Both the position numbers and the translations under genes were made by a program. Source: Bradyrhizobium iriomotense (GTDB taxonomy: Bacteria; Pseudomonadota; Alphaproteobacteria; Rhizobiales; Xanthobacteraceae). Taken from it: a stretch of 64,000 nt of DNA. Below are positions 16,538 through 25,882 of the stretch, piece by piece. Positions within the stretch are counted from its first letter, which is position 1; every line of letters starts with the position of its first letter. The notes under the pieces were generated by a model, which ran no database searches, had not been told where the DNA came from, and worked only from the letters and a program-made list of their open reading frames with translations. The stretch covers positions 31,284-95,283 of the forward strand of contig NZ_BSOW01000034.1 of the NCBI RefSeq assembly GCF_030160715.1. The letters are read 5' to 3'.

Positions 16538-17473
16538 TCACGCCGCGCCGGCGTCGATGCAGCCTTCCATGATCCGATCGATCTCCGCACGCGAGAGGAC
16601 GCCGATCTCGGCAACGAAGACGATCCGCGTGCGCGGTGTCCCCTCGGCCATCGTCCCGCCCGCGGCCAGCGTCGCCCGGCCGCCAGCGAGTTGAAACACC
16701 GTCACCCGTCCGGGCTGCTCGACAGTCTCGAACAGCCCCTTTGCCCGCGCCAGTTTTGGCGCGAGCTGGCCGATCGCCGCCTGCAACCGCGGCAGCGACA
16801 CCGGCCTGTCCGCCGCCCAGCTCATGGTCTCGAACCGCTCGGCGGCCGGCCGTTTCGGTCCCGGCTCGCGCGGCGCGGCGACGCGATCGACGTCGGGCGC
16901 AAACAGCAACGCCGCGGGCACTTCGCCCTGGACAGCATCGACCAGGACGGCTGAGGGGCGAATCGCGCGGATGGCATCGCGCATCTGCGTTGCGCCGGCC
17001 GCATCGGCCAGATCCACCTTGCTGAGCGCGATCAAATCGGCTGTCCGCATTTGAGATCGCAGCAAAGCGTCGTCCAGCATGGCCACCTGCATGGTTGCGT
17101 CCACCACGCACAGCACGGTTTCCAGCGGCGCTTCGCGAAAGATCAGCGGATCCATCAAATTGCGCACGACGTCCGCCGGATCGGCCACGCCGCTGGTTTC
17201 GATCACGATGACGTCCGGGCGCGGATCACGCCGCAGCAGCGCGGCAAGCGTGCGCAGGAGATCGCCTTCCAGCGAGCAGCAGATGCAGCCATTGGCGAGG
17301 CTCACCACGCCGTCGGCGGCGCCGGTGATCAGCTCGGCATCGATGTTGATCGCGCCGAAATCATTGACGACGGCGGCGATCCGCCGCCCGTCGGCGTGCG
17401 CCAGCAAATGGTTCACGACCGTGGTCTTGCCCGCCCCGAGGAAGCCGGCGACGAGCAGAACCGGGACGGGCAT
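16538..17473 (-). CDS. CobW/G3E-family GTPase (metallochaperone type)
   Basis: A 311-residue G3E GTPase. Walker A is GFLGAGKTT (residues 10-18). The metal-binding motif GCICC has Cys63, Cys65 and Cys66. Other elements are ETSGVADP and the base-recognition motif SKVD. The C-terminal half carries a CobW_C-like domain ending in FVAEIGVLSRAEIDRIM. These proteins deliver Zn, Co or other metals. It starts only 3 bases after the stop of the amidohydrolase gene, so the two are co-translated. The GTPase may therefore metallate that metal-dependent hydrolase (inference). Confidence 0.9.
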   Translation of the reverse strand: MPVPVLLVAGFLGAGKTTVVNHLLAHADGRRIAAVVNDFGAINIDAELITGAADGVVSLANGCICCSLEGDLLRTLAALLRRDPRPDVIVIETSGVADPADVVRNLMDPLIFREAPLETVLCVVDATMQVAMLDDALLRSQMRTADLIALSKVDLADAAGATQMRDAIRAIRPSAVLVDAVQGEVPAALLFAPDVDRVAAPREPGPKRPAAERFETMSWAADRPVSLPRLQAAIGQLAPKLARAKGLFETVEQPGRVTVFQLAGGRATLAAGGTMAEGTPRTRIVFVAEIGVLSRAEIDRIMEGCIDAGAA

Positions 17474-17476
17474 GCT

Positions 17477-18967
17477 TCAGCCCTCGGCAACGGGCCGGCG
17501 AACCGGCCGTCCGGGCCGTGCCGTCACATCCAGCACACCATCGGTGATCAGCGGATGACCGCTCACCACGAGATGGCGGACGCCCTCCGCCGCACGATTC
17601 ATCGCCGAGAATTCCGCCCGGTCGGTCAGCGTCTCGTAGTCGAACACCACGATGTCGGCGTCAGTGCCGGCTGCGAGCCGTCCCTTGGCACGCATCGCGG
17701 GCGTGCTGTGCTCGAGAATCTGCGCCGGGATCAGCGCGCATTTGCGGATGCCTTCCAGCAGCGACACGGCGCGGCGCTCCCGCACCCACTCGCGGATGAA
17801 GCGCGTGAAGCAGCCGGCCGAGCGCGGATGCGACGTGGCGTCCTTGGGCAGCGGCCAGGCATCGCCGGTGTAGGTGCGGCCATCGGAGAGCGTCCAGGGC
17901 ATGGCGTCGGACGCGATCGCGCCGCCGGGATACAGCACCGACATGTCCAGGAGATCGCGGTGGTGCGCGTTGTTCTCGATATCGAGGATGTGCCAGAGCA
18001 CCAGCGTGGAGGGCTCCGCAGCCTGCGCCGCAAGCAGCTCCTCCCGGTCGCGGAAGCGCCGGCCGTCGGCGACCCGCTGCACGGAGTCGTAGCCCGTGCC
18101 GTTGCGCGCCACGAATTCGGGGTCACTGAAAAACGCGGCCGCGAGCACTGTCGAGCCAGTGCCGTAAGGGTAGGCCTCGACCGTGATCGGAAGTCCCTGC
18201 GACTGTGCCTTGGCGACCAGCTTCACGCAACGCTCAATGTCGGTCTTGCTGGAGGAGTTGAAGTGGCAGATGTGCATATGCGCGCCGGTGGCGCCGGCAT
18301 AGCCGATCAGGCGGATATAGGCCTCGGCCGCGCTTTCCGGATCGACGCGCGACATGAAGGCGACGTGGGTGAAGGTCGGCACGTCATGGGTGGCCGCCAG
18401 CTGGCAAACCGCTGTGAGCTCCTGCACGCCGGCGCCCGGGGCGTAGGCGTTGAGGATGCCGATGCCGATGCCGCCTTCATTGAGCCCACCCGCGAGGCGA
18501 TCGAGGATGCCGCCCACCTCGGTGTCGCTCGCCACGTTGTCGATCCAGCGGCGATCGCGCATGGCATTGCCGAACGCCTCCAGCGAGCTTTCCGAGTTGG
18601 AGCCCGTCATCGCGCCGATGCGCGCGAAGGCCCAGTTGGTGGAGGCGCCGTAATTGAGCACGCGTCCCTTCGCCGCCTGCCTGCGATACCAGGCAGCGAC
18701 AGGGAGCACACCAGCCTCGAGGTCCAGCGTCGTCGTCACGCCGTCGAACGCCTGCATGCGATCGGCGGGGATCGACTGGCCATGCGCATGCAGGTCGATG
18801 AAGCCGGGCGCCACCACGAGGCCGGTCGCATCGATCGTCCGCTCGGCGCCGCCAAGGGAAGTGCCGACCGCGGCGATCCGGCCGTCCATGACCGCCACAT
18901 CGCCAACGGCGTCCATCCCGCTGGCCGGATCGACCACCCGCCCGCCCGTGATCACCAAGCCGCCCAT
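17477..18967 (-). CDS. Amidohydrolase of the D-aminoacylase/dihydroorotase type
   Basis: A 496-residue metal-dependent amidohydrolase. The N-terminal beta domain (VITGGRVVDPASGMD) leads to the metal site PGFIDLHAHGQ (HxH). Further candidate ligands are His in ICHFNSSSK and Asp in IASDAMPWTLSDGRTY. The C-terminus returns to the beta domain with GRLAAGTDADIVVFDYE. The overall pattern fits N-acyl-D-amino-acid deacylases, but the substrate is not certain. It is the upstream gene of a two-gene unit with the CobW-type GTPase (3-base gap). Confidence 0.84.
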   Translation of the reverse strand: MGGLVITGGRVVDPASGMDAVGDVAVMDGRIAAVGTSLGGAERTIDATGLVVAPGFIDLHAHGQSIPADRMQAFDGVTTTLDLEAGVLPVAAWYRRQAAKGRVLNYGASTNWAFARIGAMTGSNSESSLEAFGNAMRDRRWIDNVASDTEVGGILDRLAGGLNEGGIGIGILNAYAPGAGVQELTAVCQLAATHDVPTFTHVAFMSRVDPESAAEAYIRLIGYAGATGAHMHICHFNSSSKTDIERCVKLVAKAQSQGLPITVEAYPYGTGSTVLAAAFFSDPEFVARNGTGYDSVQRVADGRRFRDREELLAAQAAEPSTLVLWHILDIENNAHHRDLLDMSVLYPGGAIASDAMPWTLSDGRTYTGDAWPLPKDATSHPRSAGCFTRFIREWVRERRAVSLLEGIRKCALIPAQILEHSTPAMRAKGRLAAGTDADIVVFDYETLTDRAEFSAMNRAAEGVRHLVVSGHPLITDGVLDVTARPGRPVRRPVAEG

Positions 18968-19238
18968 CTCTTAAACTCCCGCATTCCAAAAGCGGGAGCG
19001 AACGTAGCGAGCGCTCCGTGGACGTTCAAGCTGCGAGACCGCATGGCATCTCAAACGCCCACGCATCCTCGGTCGTCACGCCGTTCGCTATCGATGCACT
19101 TAGTCCCTGCTTGTTCGCCGTGACGATCGAAGATCGTCTACGTTGGCCGATCACGCACTTCTTCTTGAGCGCGGCCAAGTGCACCTTGCGCGGGTCGGCG
19201 GTGTCCTGTTCTATGGCGCCGGCTGGAACGAGATTGCG

Positions 19239-19496
19239 ATGCGCATGCTTCGCCGGATAGTCCTGGCATTCACGGCGATCCTGGCTGTCGCCCCGGCCAC
19301 GGCCCAACGCTACGATTCCCAATATCCGGTTTGCCTACAGAAGTGGGGGGAGGCCGGCGCCACCGCCATAGACTGCAGCTATACATCCTTGGAACAGTGC
19401 AGGGCGACGGCGTCGGGACTCTCAGCGACGTGCTTCGCCAACCCATATTCGCCGCAGCCGCGTCAGGTGCCGCCGGGGCGTGTCCACGGGCGATAA
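19239..19496 (+). CDS. DUF3551 small secreted protein
   Basis: An 85-residue protein with a signal peptide (MRMLRRIVLAFTAILAVAPATA) and a mature part with four Cys: YPVCLQKWG, AIDCSYTSLEQCRATASG and ATCFANPY. This is the DUF3551 pattern, a small secreted family abundant as paralogues in Bradyrhizobium, with unknown function. The ATG at 19239 is chosen because the signal peptide starts there; ATG at 19245 is possible. The Pro-rich tail QPRQVPPGRVHGR is probably flexible. It is convergent with the ABC-F gene. Confidence 0.85.
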   Translation: MRMLRRIVLAFTAILAVAPATAQRYDSQYPVCLQKWGEAGATAIDCSYTSLEQCRATASGLSATCFANPYSPQPRQVPPGRVHGR

Positions 19497-19530
19497 GGCC
19501 GCATCCAATAGGCCGCGAGATTGCGCTCTC

Positions 19531-21153
19531 CTACGACCGCAATCCCGGCGCTTCCTGCCCCGTGCGCGCGACGTATTCAGTGTAGCCGCCACCATATTGG
19601 TGGATGCCCTCCGGCGTCAGCTCCAGCACGCGGTTGGAGAGAACACTGAGGAAGTGCCGGTCGTGCGAGACGAACAGCATGGTGCCCTCGAAATCCGACA
19701 GCGCCGTGATCAGCATCTCCTTGGTGGCGAGATCGAGATGGTTGGTCGGCTCGTCCAGCACCAGGAAGTTCGGCGGGTCGAACAGCATCTTTGCCATCAC
19801 AAGGCGTGCCTTCTCGCCACCCGAGAGCACGCGGCAGCGCTTCTCGACGTCGTCGCCGGAGAAACCGAAGCAGCCGGCGAGCGCGCGCAGCGACCCCTGC
19901 CCCGCGGTCGGGAACGCGTCCTCCAGCGACTGGAACACGGTGCGGTCGCCGTCGAGCAGGTCCATCGCGTGCTGCGCGAAATACCCCATCTTGACGCTGC
20001 CCCCCAGCGCCACGGTGCCCTGATCGGGATCGCTCGCACCGGCCACGAGCTTGAGCAAGGTCGACTTGCCGGCGCCGTTGACGCCCATCACGCACCAGCG
20101 CTCGCGGCGGCGGATCATGAAATCGAGCCCGTCGTAGATACGCTTGCTGCCGTAACCCTTGTGGACGTTCTTCAGCGCCACGACGTCCTCGCCCGAGCGC
20201 GGGGCCGGCAGAAAGTCGAACGCAACCGTCTGGCGGCGCCGCGGCGGCTCGACCCGCTCGATCTTGTCGAGCTTCTTCACCCGGCTCTGAACCTGCGCGG
20301 CATGAGACGCACGCGCCTTGAAGCGCTCGATGAACTTGATCTCCTTGGCCAGCATCGCCTGCTGGCGCTCGAACTGGGCCTGCTGCTGCTTCTCGTTCAG
20401 CGCGCGCTGCTGCTCGTAGAATTCGTAATCGCCGGTGTAGGTCGTGAGCGAGCCGCTATCGATCTCGATCACCTTGGAGATCACGCGGTTGATGAACTCG
20501 CGGTCATGCGAGGTCATCAGCAGCGTGCCTTCATAGTCGTGCAGGAATTTCTCCAGCCAGATCAGGCTTTCGAGATCCAGATGGTTGCTCGGCTCGTCGA
20601 GCAGCATGACGTCGGGACGCATCAGGAGAATACGCGCCAGCGCCACGCGCATTTTCCAGCCACCCGAGAGCTTGCCGACGTCACCGTCCATCATCTCCTG
20701 GCTGAAACCGAGACCGGACAATGCTTCACGCGCCCGGCCATCGAGCGCGTAGCCGTCGAGCTCTTCGAAGGCGTGCTGGACCTCGCCGTAACGCGCGATG
20801 ATCTCGTCCATCTGGTCGGCCTTGTCAGGGTCGGCCATCGCAGCCTCGAGCTCACGCAGCTCGGCCGCGACTTCGCTGACGGGGCCTGCGCCGTTCATCA
20901 CCTCGGCCACGGCGCTGCGGCCGCTCATCTCGCCGACGTCCTGGTTGAAATAGCCGATAGTGATGCCGCGATCGGTCGAGACCTGTCCCTCGTCGGGCAG
21001 TTCCTCGCCGGAGATCATCCGAAACAGGGTGGTCTTGCCCGCACCGTTCGGGCCGACAAGGCCGATCTTTTCGCCCTTGTTGAGGGCGGCGGAGGCTTCG
21101 ATGAACAGGATCTGGTGGCCGGCTTGCTTGCTGACGTTGTCGAGGCGGATCAT
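19531..21153 (-). CDS. ABC-F family ATPase
   Basis: A 540-residue soluble protein with two ABC nucleotide-binding domains in tandem. Walker A motifs are GPNGAGKTT and GVNGAGKST, signatures are LSGGWKMR and LSGGEKAR, and Walker B/H-loops appear as LLDEPSNHLDL...TSHDREF and LVLDEPTNHLDL...VSHDRHF. There are no transmembrane segments. The two domains are joined by the charged helical linker typical of ABC-F proteins (QQAQFERQQAMLAKEIKFIERF). Relatives such as EttA, Uup and YbiT act on ribosomes. Start is ATG 21153 (MIRLDNVSK). The exact subfamily is undetermined. Confidence 0.9.
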   Translation of the reverse strand: MIRLDNVSKQAGHQILFIEASAALNKGEKIGLVGPNGAGKTTLFRMISGEELPDEGQVSTDRGITIGYFNQDVGEMSGRSAVAEVMNGAGPVSEVAAELRELEAAMADPDKADQMDEIIARYGEVQHAFEELDGYALDGRAREALSGLGFSQEMMDGDVGKLSGGWKMRVALARILLMRPDVMLLDEPSNHLDLESLIWLEKFLHDYEGTLLMTSHDREFINRVISKVIEIDSGSLTTYTGDYEFYEQQRALNEKQQQAQFERQQAMLAKEIKFIERFKARASHAAQVQSRVKKLDKIERVEPPRRRQTVAFDFLPAPRSGEDVVALKNVHKGYGSKRIYDGLDFMIRRRERWCVMGVNGAGKSTLLKLVAGASDPDQGTVALGGSVKMGYFAQHAMDLLDGDRTVFQSLEDAFPTAGQGSLRALAGCFGFSGDDVEKRCRVLSGGEKARLVMAKMLFDPPNFLVLDEPTNHLDLATKEMLITALSDFEGTMLFVSHDRHFLSVLSNRVLELTPEGIHQYGGGYTEYVARTGQEAPGLRS

Positions 21154-21272
21154 GAGGTCTTCGAGGGAATTTTGCGTTGCAGCGTAAATAGGCCATGCCG
21201 GCCCCCAGGGGAAGCCCGGCCGCACCCGGATTCTGCCCGCAGAGGCCGAATTCCCGCAATTCGCCCCGAGAT

Positions 21273-22871
21273 TTAGGGCTTATAGACCTCGACAGTCTGC
21301 ATCATGCCCATCTCCTCATGGTTCATCATGTGGCAGTGGAGCATGAAGACGCCGGTGAAATCGAGGAAACGGGAGCGGAACACGACTTGGCCGCCCTTGC
21401 GCTCCACGATCACGGAATCCCGCCATTCCGGCGTGGCCAGCGCCTTGCCATTGACCGAGACCACCTGGAACGGATTGGTGTGGATGTGGAAGACGTGGTC
21501 GTCATGCTCATGCGTGTTGACGATGGTCCACTCCTCGACCGCCCCCAGCTTGACGCGATGATCGATCCGGCCGGGATCGAACTTCTTGCCGTCGATGAAG
21601 AAGCCGAACTCCTGCCAATGGCCGGCGGCATCCGCCTCCGGTGCGGTCGCCGACAGCACCACCTTGCGGCGGTTGGTGATCTCCGTGTCCTTGATGGTCG
21701 CGAGCGGCGCCGGCGGCAGAGCGCGCGGCAGCTTCATGTCCATCGGCGCGCCCGACACCACGATCCGCGCGAGGGGCCCGACCGGCGACGGATGGCCCTG
21801 ATCGTAGGGAGCGGCGTTGAAGGCATAGGTGCCGGGGCTGCCGGCCTTCACCAGAATGTCCGCGCGCTGGCCCGGCGCGATCAGGAGCTGCTTGAGAGGC
21901 TGCACCGCGCCGAGCTGGATGCCATCATATGCAATCGCGTGCAGGTCGTGCTTCTCGAGGTCGAGCAGCATGTCGTCCTGATAGGCCGCGTTGAGGATGC
22001 GCCAGCGCTGCATCTCGCCTGGTCGCATCTCGATTACTGGCCGCCGCTGCCCGTTGATCGCGAGGAACCGCGTTGCCGTCTCCGGGAACAGCGTCTCGAA
22101 ATTCTCGATCATGCCGTTGGCATCAAACACCACCTGGGTCAGCACCAGAAGGCGCTCGCGCGCCGCCGTGATTTCCGGAACCTCCGCAAAATCGCCCTCG
22201 ATGATGGCGGCGCCCACCATGCCGCTGGACATCTGGATGTCGGCGCTGCCGTGGTGGTGAGGGTGATACCAATAGGTGCCGCTTGTGTGATCGGCCGGCA
22301 GCGTGATCTCGATGTTGTAGCTATGGCCGGGCGCCATCGAGCGCATGACATTGTCGGCGATGCCGCTTGGGCTGACATGCGCACCGTGGAAATGGAAATT
22401 GGTGTTGTTGAACTGGTGCGGATGGCTGATGTCGGCGGGCAGCCCGTCGCGGTTCGGCGGCATGTCGTTGACCATCTGGATTCGCAGCGTGTCGCCTGGC
22501 TTCATGCGCAGGGTTGGTCCCGGACTGCCGCCTTCATAAGACCTGACATAGAGCCTGACGCCGCCGATCTGGCGATAGGCGTAGCTGCAGCGCAAGGTCG
22601 TGCTCAGCACACCATTGACGGAGCGCCGCACCTCGGGCTCGACCAGCGGCTGGTCCGTCGCCGGCACAGGCGTTTCCGGCACCATACCCATCGTCGGCGA
22701 CATGTCGGCGGTGTGCGAGGCGCCTGCATGGTTATGCATCGCATGCTGGGCATTCGCGGCACCCGCGAACAATGTCAGTGCGCCCGCCTTGAGACCGCAA
22801 TCGAGCAGTTGGCGCCTCGTCATGCCGGCCGTCGTGCCGACCGGAGAGAGATCGTTCGAATCCTGCTGCAT
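21273..22871 (-). CDS. Multicopper oxidase, exported
   Basis: A 532-residue three-domain multicopper oxidase starting MQQDSNDLSP. A twin-arginine-like signal (MTRRQLLDCGLKAGALTLF) is followed by a His/Met-rich stretch (HAMHNHAGASHTADMSPTMGM). All four copper motifs are present: NFHFHG, WYHPHHHG, HVFHIHTNPFQ and LHCHMMNHEEMGMM, the last carrying the type 1 copper ligands. The enzyme should oxidise metal ions or phenols with O2 in the periplasm. The His/Met-rich stretch hints at copper handling. Divergent from a molybdenum hydroxylase operon, which might share regulation. An upstream start at 22931 is less likely. Confidence 0.9.
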   Translation of the reverse strand: MQQDSNDLSPVGTTAGMTRRQLLDCGLKAGALTLFAGAANAQHAMHNHAGASHTADMSPTMGMVPETPVPATDQPLVEPEVRRSVNGVLSTTLRCSYAYRQIGGVRLYVRSYEGGSPGPTLRMKPGDTLRIQMVNDMPPNRDGLPADISHPHQFNNTNFHFHGAHVSPSGIADNVMRSMAPGHSYNIEITLPADHTSGTYWYHPHHHGSADIQMSSGMVGAAIIEGDFAEVPEITAARERLLVLTQVVFDANGMIENFETLFPETATRFLAINGQRRPVIEMRPGEMQRWRILNAAYQDDMLLDLEKHDLHAIAYDGIQLGAVQPLKQLLIAPGQRADILVKAGSPGTYAFNAAPYDQGHPSPVGPLARIVVSGAPMDMKLPRALPPAPLATIKDTEITNRRKVVLSATAPEADAAGHWQEFGFFIDGKKFDPGRIDHRVKLGAVEEWTIVNTHEHDDHVFHIHTNPFQVVSVNGKALATPEWRDSVIVERKGGQVVFRSRFLDFTGVFMLHCHMMNHEEMGMMQTVEVYKP

Positions 22872-23090
22872 GTGAGTTCCCGCCCCCTCGTGATCCCTTC
22901 CCTCAATCAATTTGATTCGACTGCAAAGCAAGGGAGAAAATGGGAATTTCGTCGCAAGCGCGCGGCGTCTTCATTCGTTGTAAACGCCCTACCCGTTTCT
23001 ATCCTCACATGACGAATCATGACAGCTTCACGCGAGCGTTGGCGCGTACCAATTGGGCAGCGATGCCGTCAGCATCGCGGCGCTCTTAAA

Positions 23091-23102
23091 CCTTGTACAA
23101 GG
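23091..23102. promoter_or_regulatory. 12-bp perfect palindrome overlapping the ribosome-binding site
   Basis: CCTTGTACAAGG is fully self-complementary and ends 8 bases before the molybdenum-hydroxylase start at 23111. Its right half forms part of the AAGGA ribosome-binding site. It could be an operator or an mRNA element, or chance. Confidence 0.35.
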
Positions 23103-23110
23103 ATCAGAAC

Positions 23111-25882
23111 ATGCGGCCTTCGCGACGCGAGTTCGTGAAGTGGTTATCGGCGGGCGGCATCTCGGTCAGCCTGTCGCACTTGGCTTCGGCGGCAAACGCT
23201 CCCTTTGCGACCCATGAAACCCTGCCCGGGCGTGGCAACTTCAATCCTGCGACAAAAGGCGCGGGCCGCGTCGACGGCGTTGCCAAGGTGACCGGCGCAA
23301 AGCTCTATGCCTCCGATTTCCGCGCCAGCGATCTGCCGGGTTGGCCACCGGCCACCTCGCGCGCGATCCTCGTGCGCGCCAACGACGCCACGCATGTCTA
23401 CACCGGCATGGATCTCGCGCGCCTTTCCGGCGCGCTGAAGCCGTCCGTCGTCGTCACCGCTGCCGATCTCGATCGCATCGGAACGCAAGTGCCGGAGTTC
23501 TACGCCGGCGACCTGTTCTGCCCGCCCGGCAAGACGCCGCTCTATCTCGGGCAGCCGGTCGCGCTTCTCATCTTCGAAAAGTTCGACGCCTTCGACCAGG
23601 CACGCCTGGTGCTGCGCGATGGCACTTTCGTCAAATTCGGCGAGGAAACCGGGCCGGTGATGGCGCCCGATTACGGCTCCTTCCGCTTCACACGCGTGGC
23701 AGGTAGCACACCTGAGAAGCCGGATATCTATTCGCCGATCCAGGCCGGCTGGGTTTCGCCCAAGAAGGTCCAGAGCGCCGCGCTGCCGGTGTGGTCACCG
23801 CTCGCCAAGGAGATGCCGGCCGACTACACCAAGGCGGCCAAGCATGGCGAGCAGATCCGGGCTGCGCTTGCAGCGGGCGATTCCTCGCTGCTGGTGCTCG
23901 ACCGCGAATTCGAGACGCAATCGGTCGACCCGATGTTCCTCGAGCCCGAATGCGGGCTCGCCTGGTACAATGGCAAGGGTGGCAATCTCGAGCTGGTGCT
24001 CGGCGTGCAGTCGCCCTATGAGGCGGCCGAGTCGATCGCGCATCTGCTGGCCAAGGCCCGCGCGCCCTACAAGCCCGCGCACATCAATGCGCAGTTCGCC
24101 CATGTCGGCGGCGGCTTCGGCGGCCGCGATCACACGCCGTTCATTCTTTATGTCGCGCTCGCGGCGATCTGCTTTCCGGGCAAGCCGGTGCGGCTCGCCC
24201 ATGACCGCTACCAGCAATTCCAGGGCGGCATCAAGCGCCACCCGATCAAGATGCGCTCGCGCATCGGCATCGATCGTGCGAGCGGGACGATCAAGGCATT
24301 TGCGGCCGACCACGTGCTCGACGGGGGCGGTCTCGCCAATTTCTCGGCCAACGTCGCCGTGGTCGCCGCCACCGGTGCGATCGGCATCTACGATATTCCA
24401 AAGGTCGATGTCACGACCGTGGCGCTGCATTCGCGCGGCGTCACCGCAGGCTCGATGCGCGGCTATGGCACGCTGCAAACCATGACCGCGCTCGAAGTGC
24501 TGATCGACGAGGCGGCTGGCGAGCTCAAACTCGATCCGATCGAATTCCGCCGTCGCAATGCGCTGAAGCAAAACGGCCGGACCATGACCGGCAATCCCTA
24601 CATCGTCTCGGTGCGCACGCCGGAAATCCTCGACAAGCTGGAAACGCATCCGATCTGGCAACAGCGCGCGCAGTTCAAGCAGGCGTCATCGGACCGGCTG
24701 GTCGGCACCGGGGTTGCCTGCGTGACCAAGGACTACGGCTCCGGCGCGGATTGCTCGCTCGGGCGCGTCGAGCTCGGCGCCGACGGCAAGATCGCGATCT
24801 TCTGCGATCACGTCGAGATGGGCAACGGCATCGGGACGGCGCTAGCGAACCGGGTGGCGAGCCATCTCGGCACGATTGCCGACGAGGTCTCGGTCGCCCG
24901 CGTCGACAGCTACGACGCCCTCGGACTCGTCACCTCCGGCGATCCCTACACGATCGATCAGAAGACGCAGGATGCGGCCGAGAGGAATCCGCGCTGGGTG
25001 CCGTCGATCAGCTCGGCAACCAGCGCCTCGATCGGCGCGCATGTCGGCACGCATTCTTCGGCCGAAGCCGCCCGCGTCATCTTCCGCTTCGGCCTGTGGC
25101 CCGCGGCGCTGGAGCTCTGGCACATCCCGAAGACCGATCCGCGCGCACGGCAATGGGCCAGCGCGCGCTGGGAGAACGGCCAGCTCGTCATGCCCGGGCT
25201 GGAGCCGCTGGCACTGCCCGCGCTCGCCGCAACCGCCCATGCCCGCGGCTTCGTCACCGGTGCGGTCGCGCACAGCTTTTCCCGCTGGGCCTGGTCGCGC
25301 GCCCGCTTCCCGCTGTTCGGCGAGCAATACCGCGCCGACATCGACGCCCTCGCAATCCGCCGCGGTAACGGCAAGTTCGAGCGCATCAACCGCACCAGCG
25401 TCAAGTTCCCGCCGACCGACAACAACCGTATCGGCACCGCCTACACCTCGATGTGCGGCACGGTCGTCCGTGTCGAGATCGAGCGCGCGACAGGCGCTTT
25501 GCGCATCGCGAAGGCCTACAGCGTGTTCGAATGCGGCACAGCTCTCGTGCCCGAGGTCGTCATGGGCCAGGCCCATGGCGGCTTCGCGATGGGCGTCGGC
25601 TATGCGCTGCTCGAGACGCTGCCGCCCTTCGAAGGTGGCCCGGGCAACGGCGAATGGAATCTCGGGCGCTACCTCGTCGCGCGCGGCTCGGACCTGCCCT
25701 TGCGCGATCTCGAGATCGAGATGCTGAAGCCACTGACACCGGACGAAGAGCCGAAGGGCATGGCGGAGGTCGTCATGATCCCAATCGTGCCCGCACTCAT
25801 CAACGCCATCCATGATGCCACCGGCCACCGCTTCCGCGCCCTGCCGGTCACATCAAGCCTTCTGAAGGGAGTGCTCGCGTGA
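23111..25882 (+). CDS. Xanthine-dehydrogenase-family molybdopterin-binding subunit, Tat-exported
   Basis: A 923-residue large subunit of a molybdenum hydroxylase of the isoquinoline 1-oxidoreductase/aldehyde oxidase type. The N-terminus has a Tat signal, SRREFVKWLSAGGISVSL. The Moco-binding features include GGFGGRDHTPF and GSMRGYGTLQTM in the first half and VMGQAHGGFAMGVGYALLE in the second. A glutamate near the C-terminus (KGMAEVVMIPIVPALINAI) fits the active-site Glu region. It overlaps the 2Fe-2S subunit gene by 4 bases (GTGA), and a diheme cytochrome follows. The complex probably hydroxylates or oxidises a heterocycle or aldehyde in the periplasm. Substrate unknown. Confidence 0.88.
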   Translation: MRPSRREFVKWLSAGGISVSLSHLASAANAPFATHETLPGRGNFNPATKGAGRVDGVAKVTGAKLYASDFRASDLPGWPPATSRAILVRANDATHVYTGMDLARLSGALKPSVVVTAADLDRIGTQVPEFYAGDLFCPPGKTPLYLGQPVALLIFEKFDAFDQARLVLRDGTFVKFGEETGPVMAPDYGSFRFTRVAGSTPEKPDIYSPIQAGWVSPKKVQSAALPVWSPLAKEMPADYTKAAKHGEQIRAALAAGDSSLLVLDREFETQSVDPMFLEPECGLAWYNGKGGNLELVLGVQSPYEAAESIAHLLAKARAPYKPAHINAQFAHVGGGFGGRDHTPFILYVALAAICFPGKPVRLAHDRYQQFQGGIKRHPIKMRSRIGIDRASGTIKAFAADHVLDGGGLANFSANVAVVAATGAIGIYDIPKVDVTTVALHSRGVTAGSMRGYGTLQTMTALEVLIDEAAGELKLDPIEFRRRNALKQNGRTMTGNPYIVSVRTPEILDKLETHPIWQQRAQFKQASSDRLVGTGVACVTKDYGSGADCSLGRVELGADGKIAIFCDHVEMGNGIGTALANRVASHLGTIADEVSVARVDSYDALGLVTSGDPYTIDQKTQDAAERNPRWVPSISSATSASIGAHVGTHSSAEAARVIFRFGLWPAALELWHIPKTDPRARQWASARWENGQLVMPGLEPLALPALAATAHARGFVTGAVAHSFSRWAWSRARFPLFGEQYRADIDALAIRRGNGKFERINRTSVKFPPTDNNRIGTAYTSMCGTVVRVEIERATGALRIAKAYSVFECGTALVPEVVMGQAHGGFAMGVGYALLETLPPFEGGPGNGEWNLGRYLVARGSDLPLRDLEIEMLKPLTPDEEPKGMAEVVMIPIVPALINAIHDATGHRFRALPVTSSLLKGVLA

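Noticed and set aside
17051..19123. 690-codon open frame on the plus strand
   Set aside because: It lies opposite the amidohydrolase and part of the CobW gene, is His/Arg-rich and has no family features; a GC-rich antisense shadow.
19480..21276. 598-codon open frame on the plus strand
   Set aside because: Antisense to the ABC-F ATPase gene; composition typical of a shadow frame.
21195..23012. 605-codon open frame on the plus strand
   Set aside because: Antisense to the multicopper oxidase gene, whose four copper motifs leave no doubt about the coding strand.
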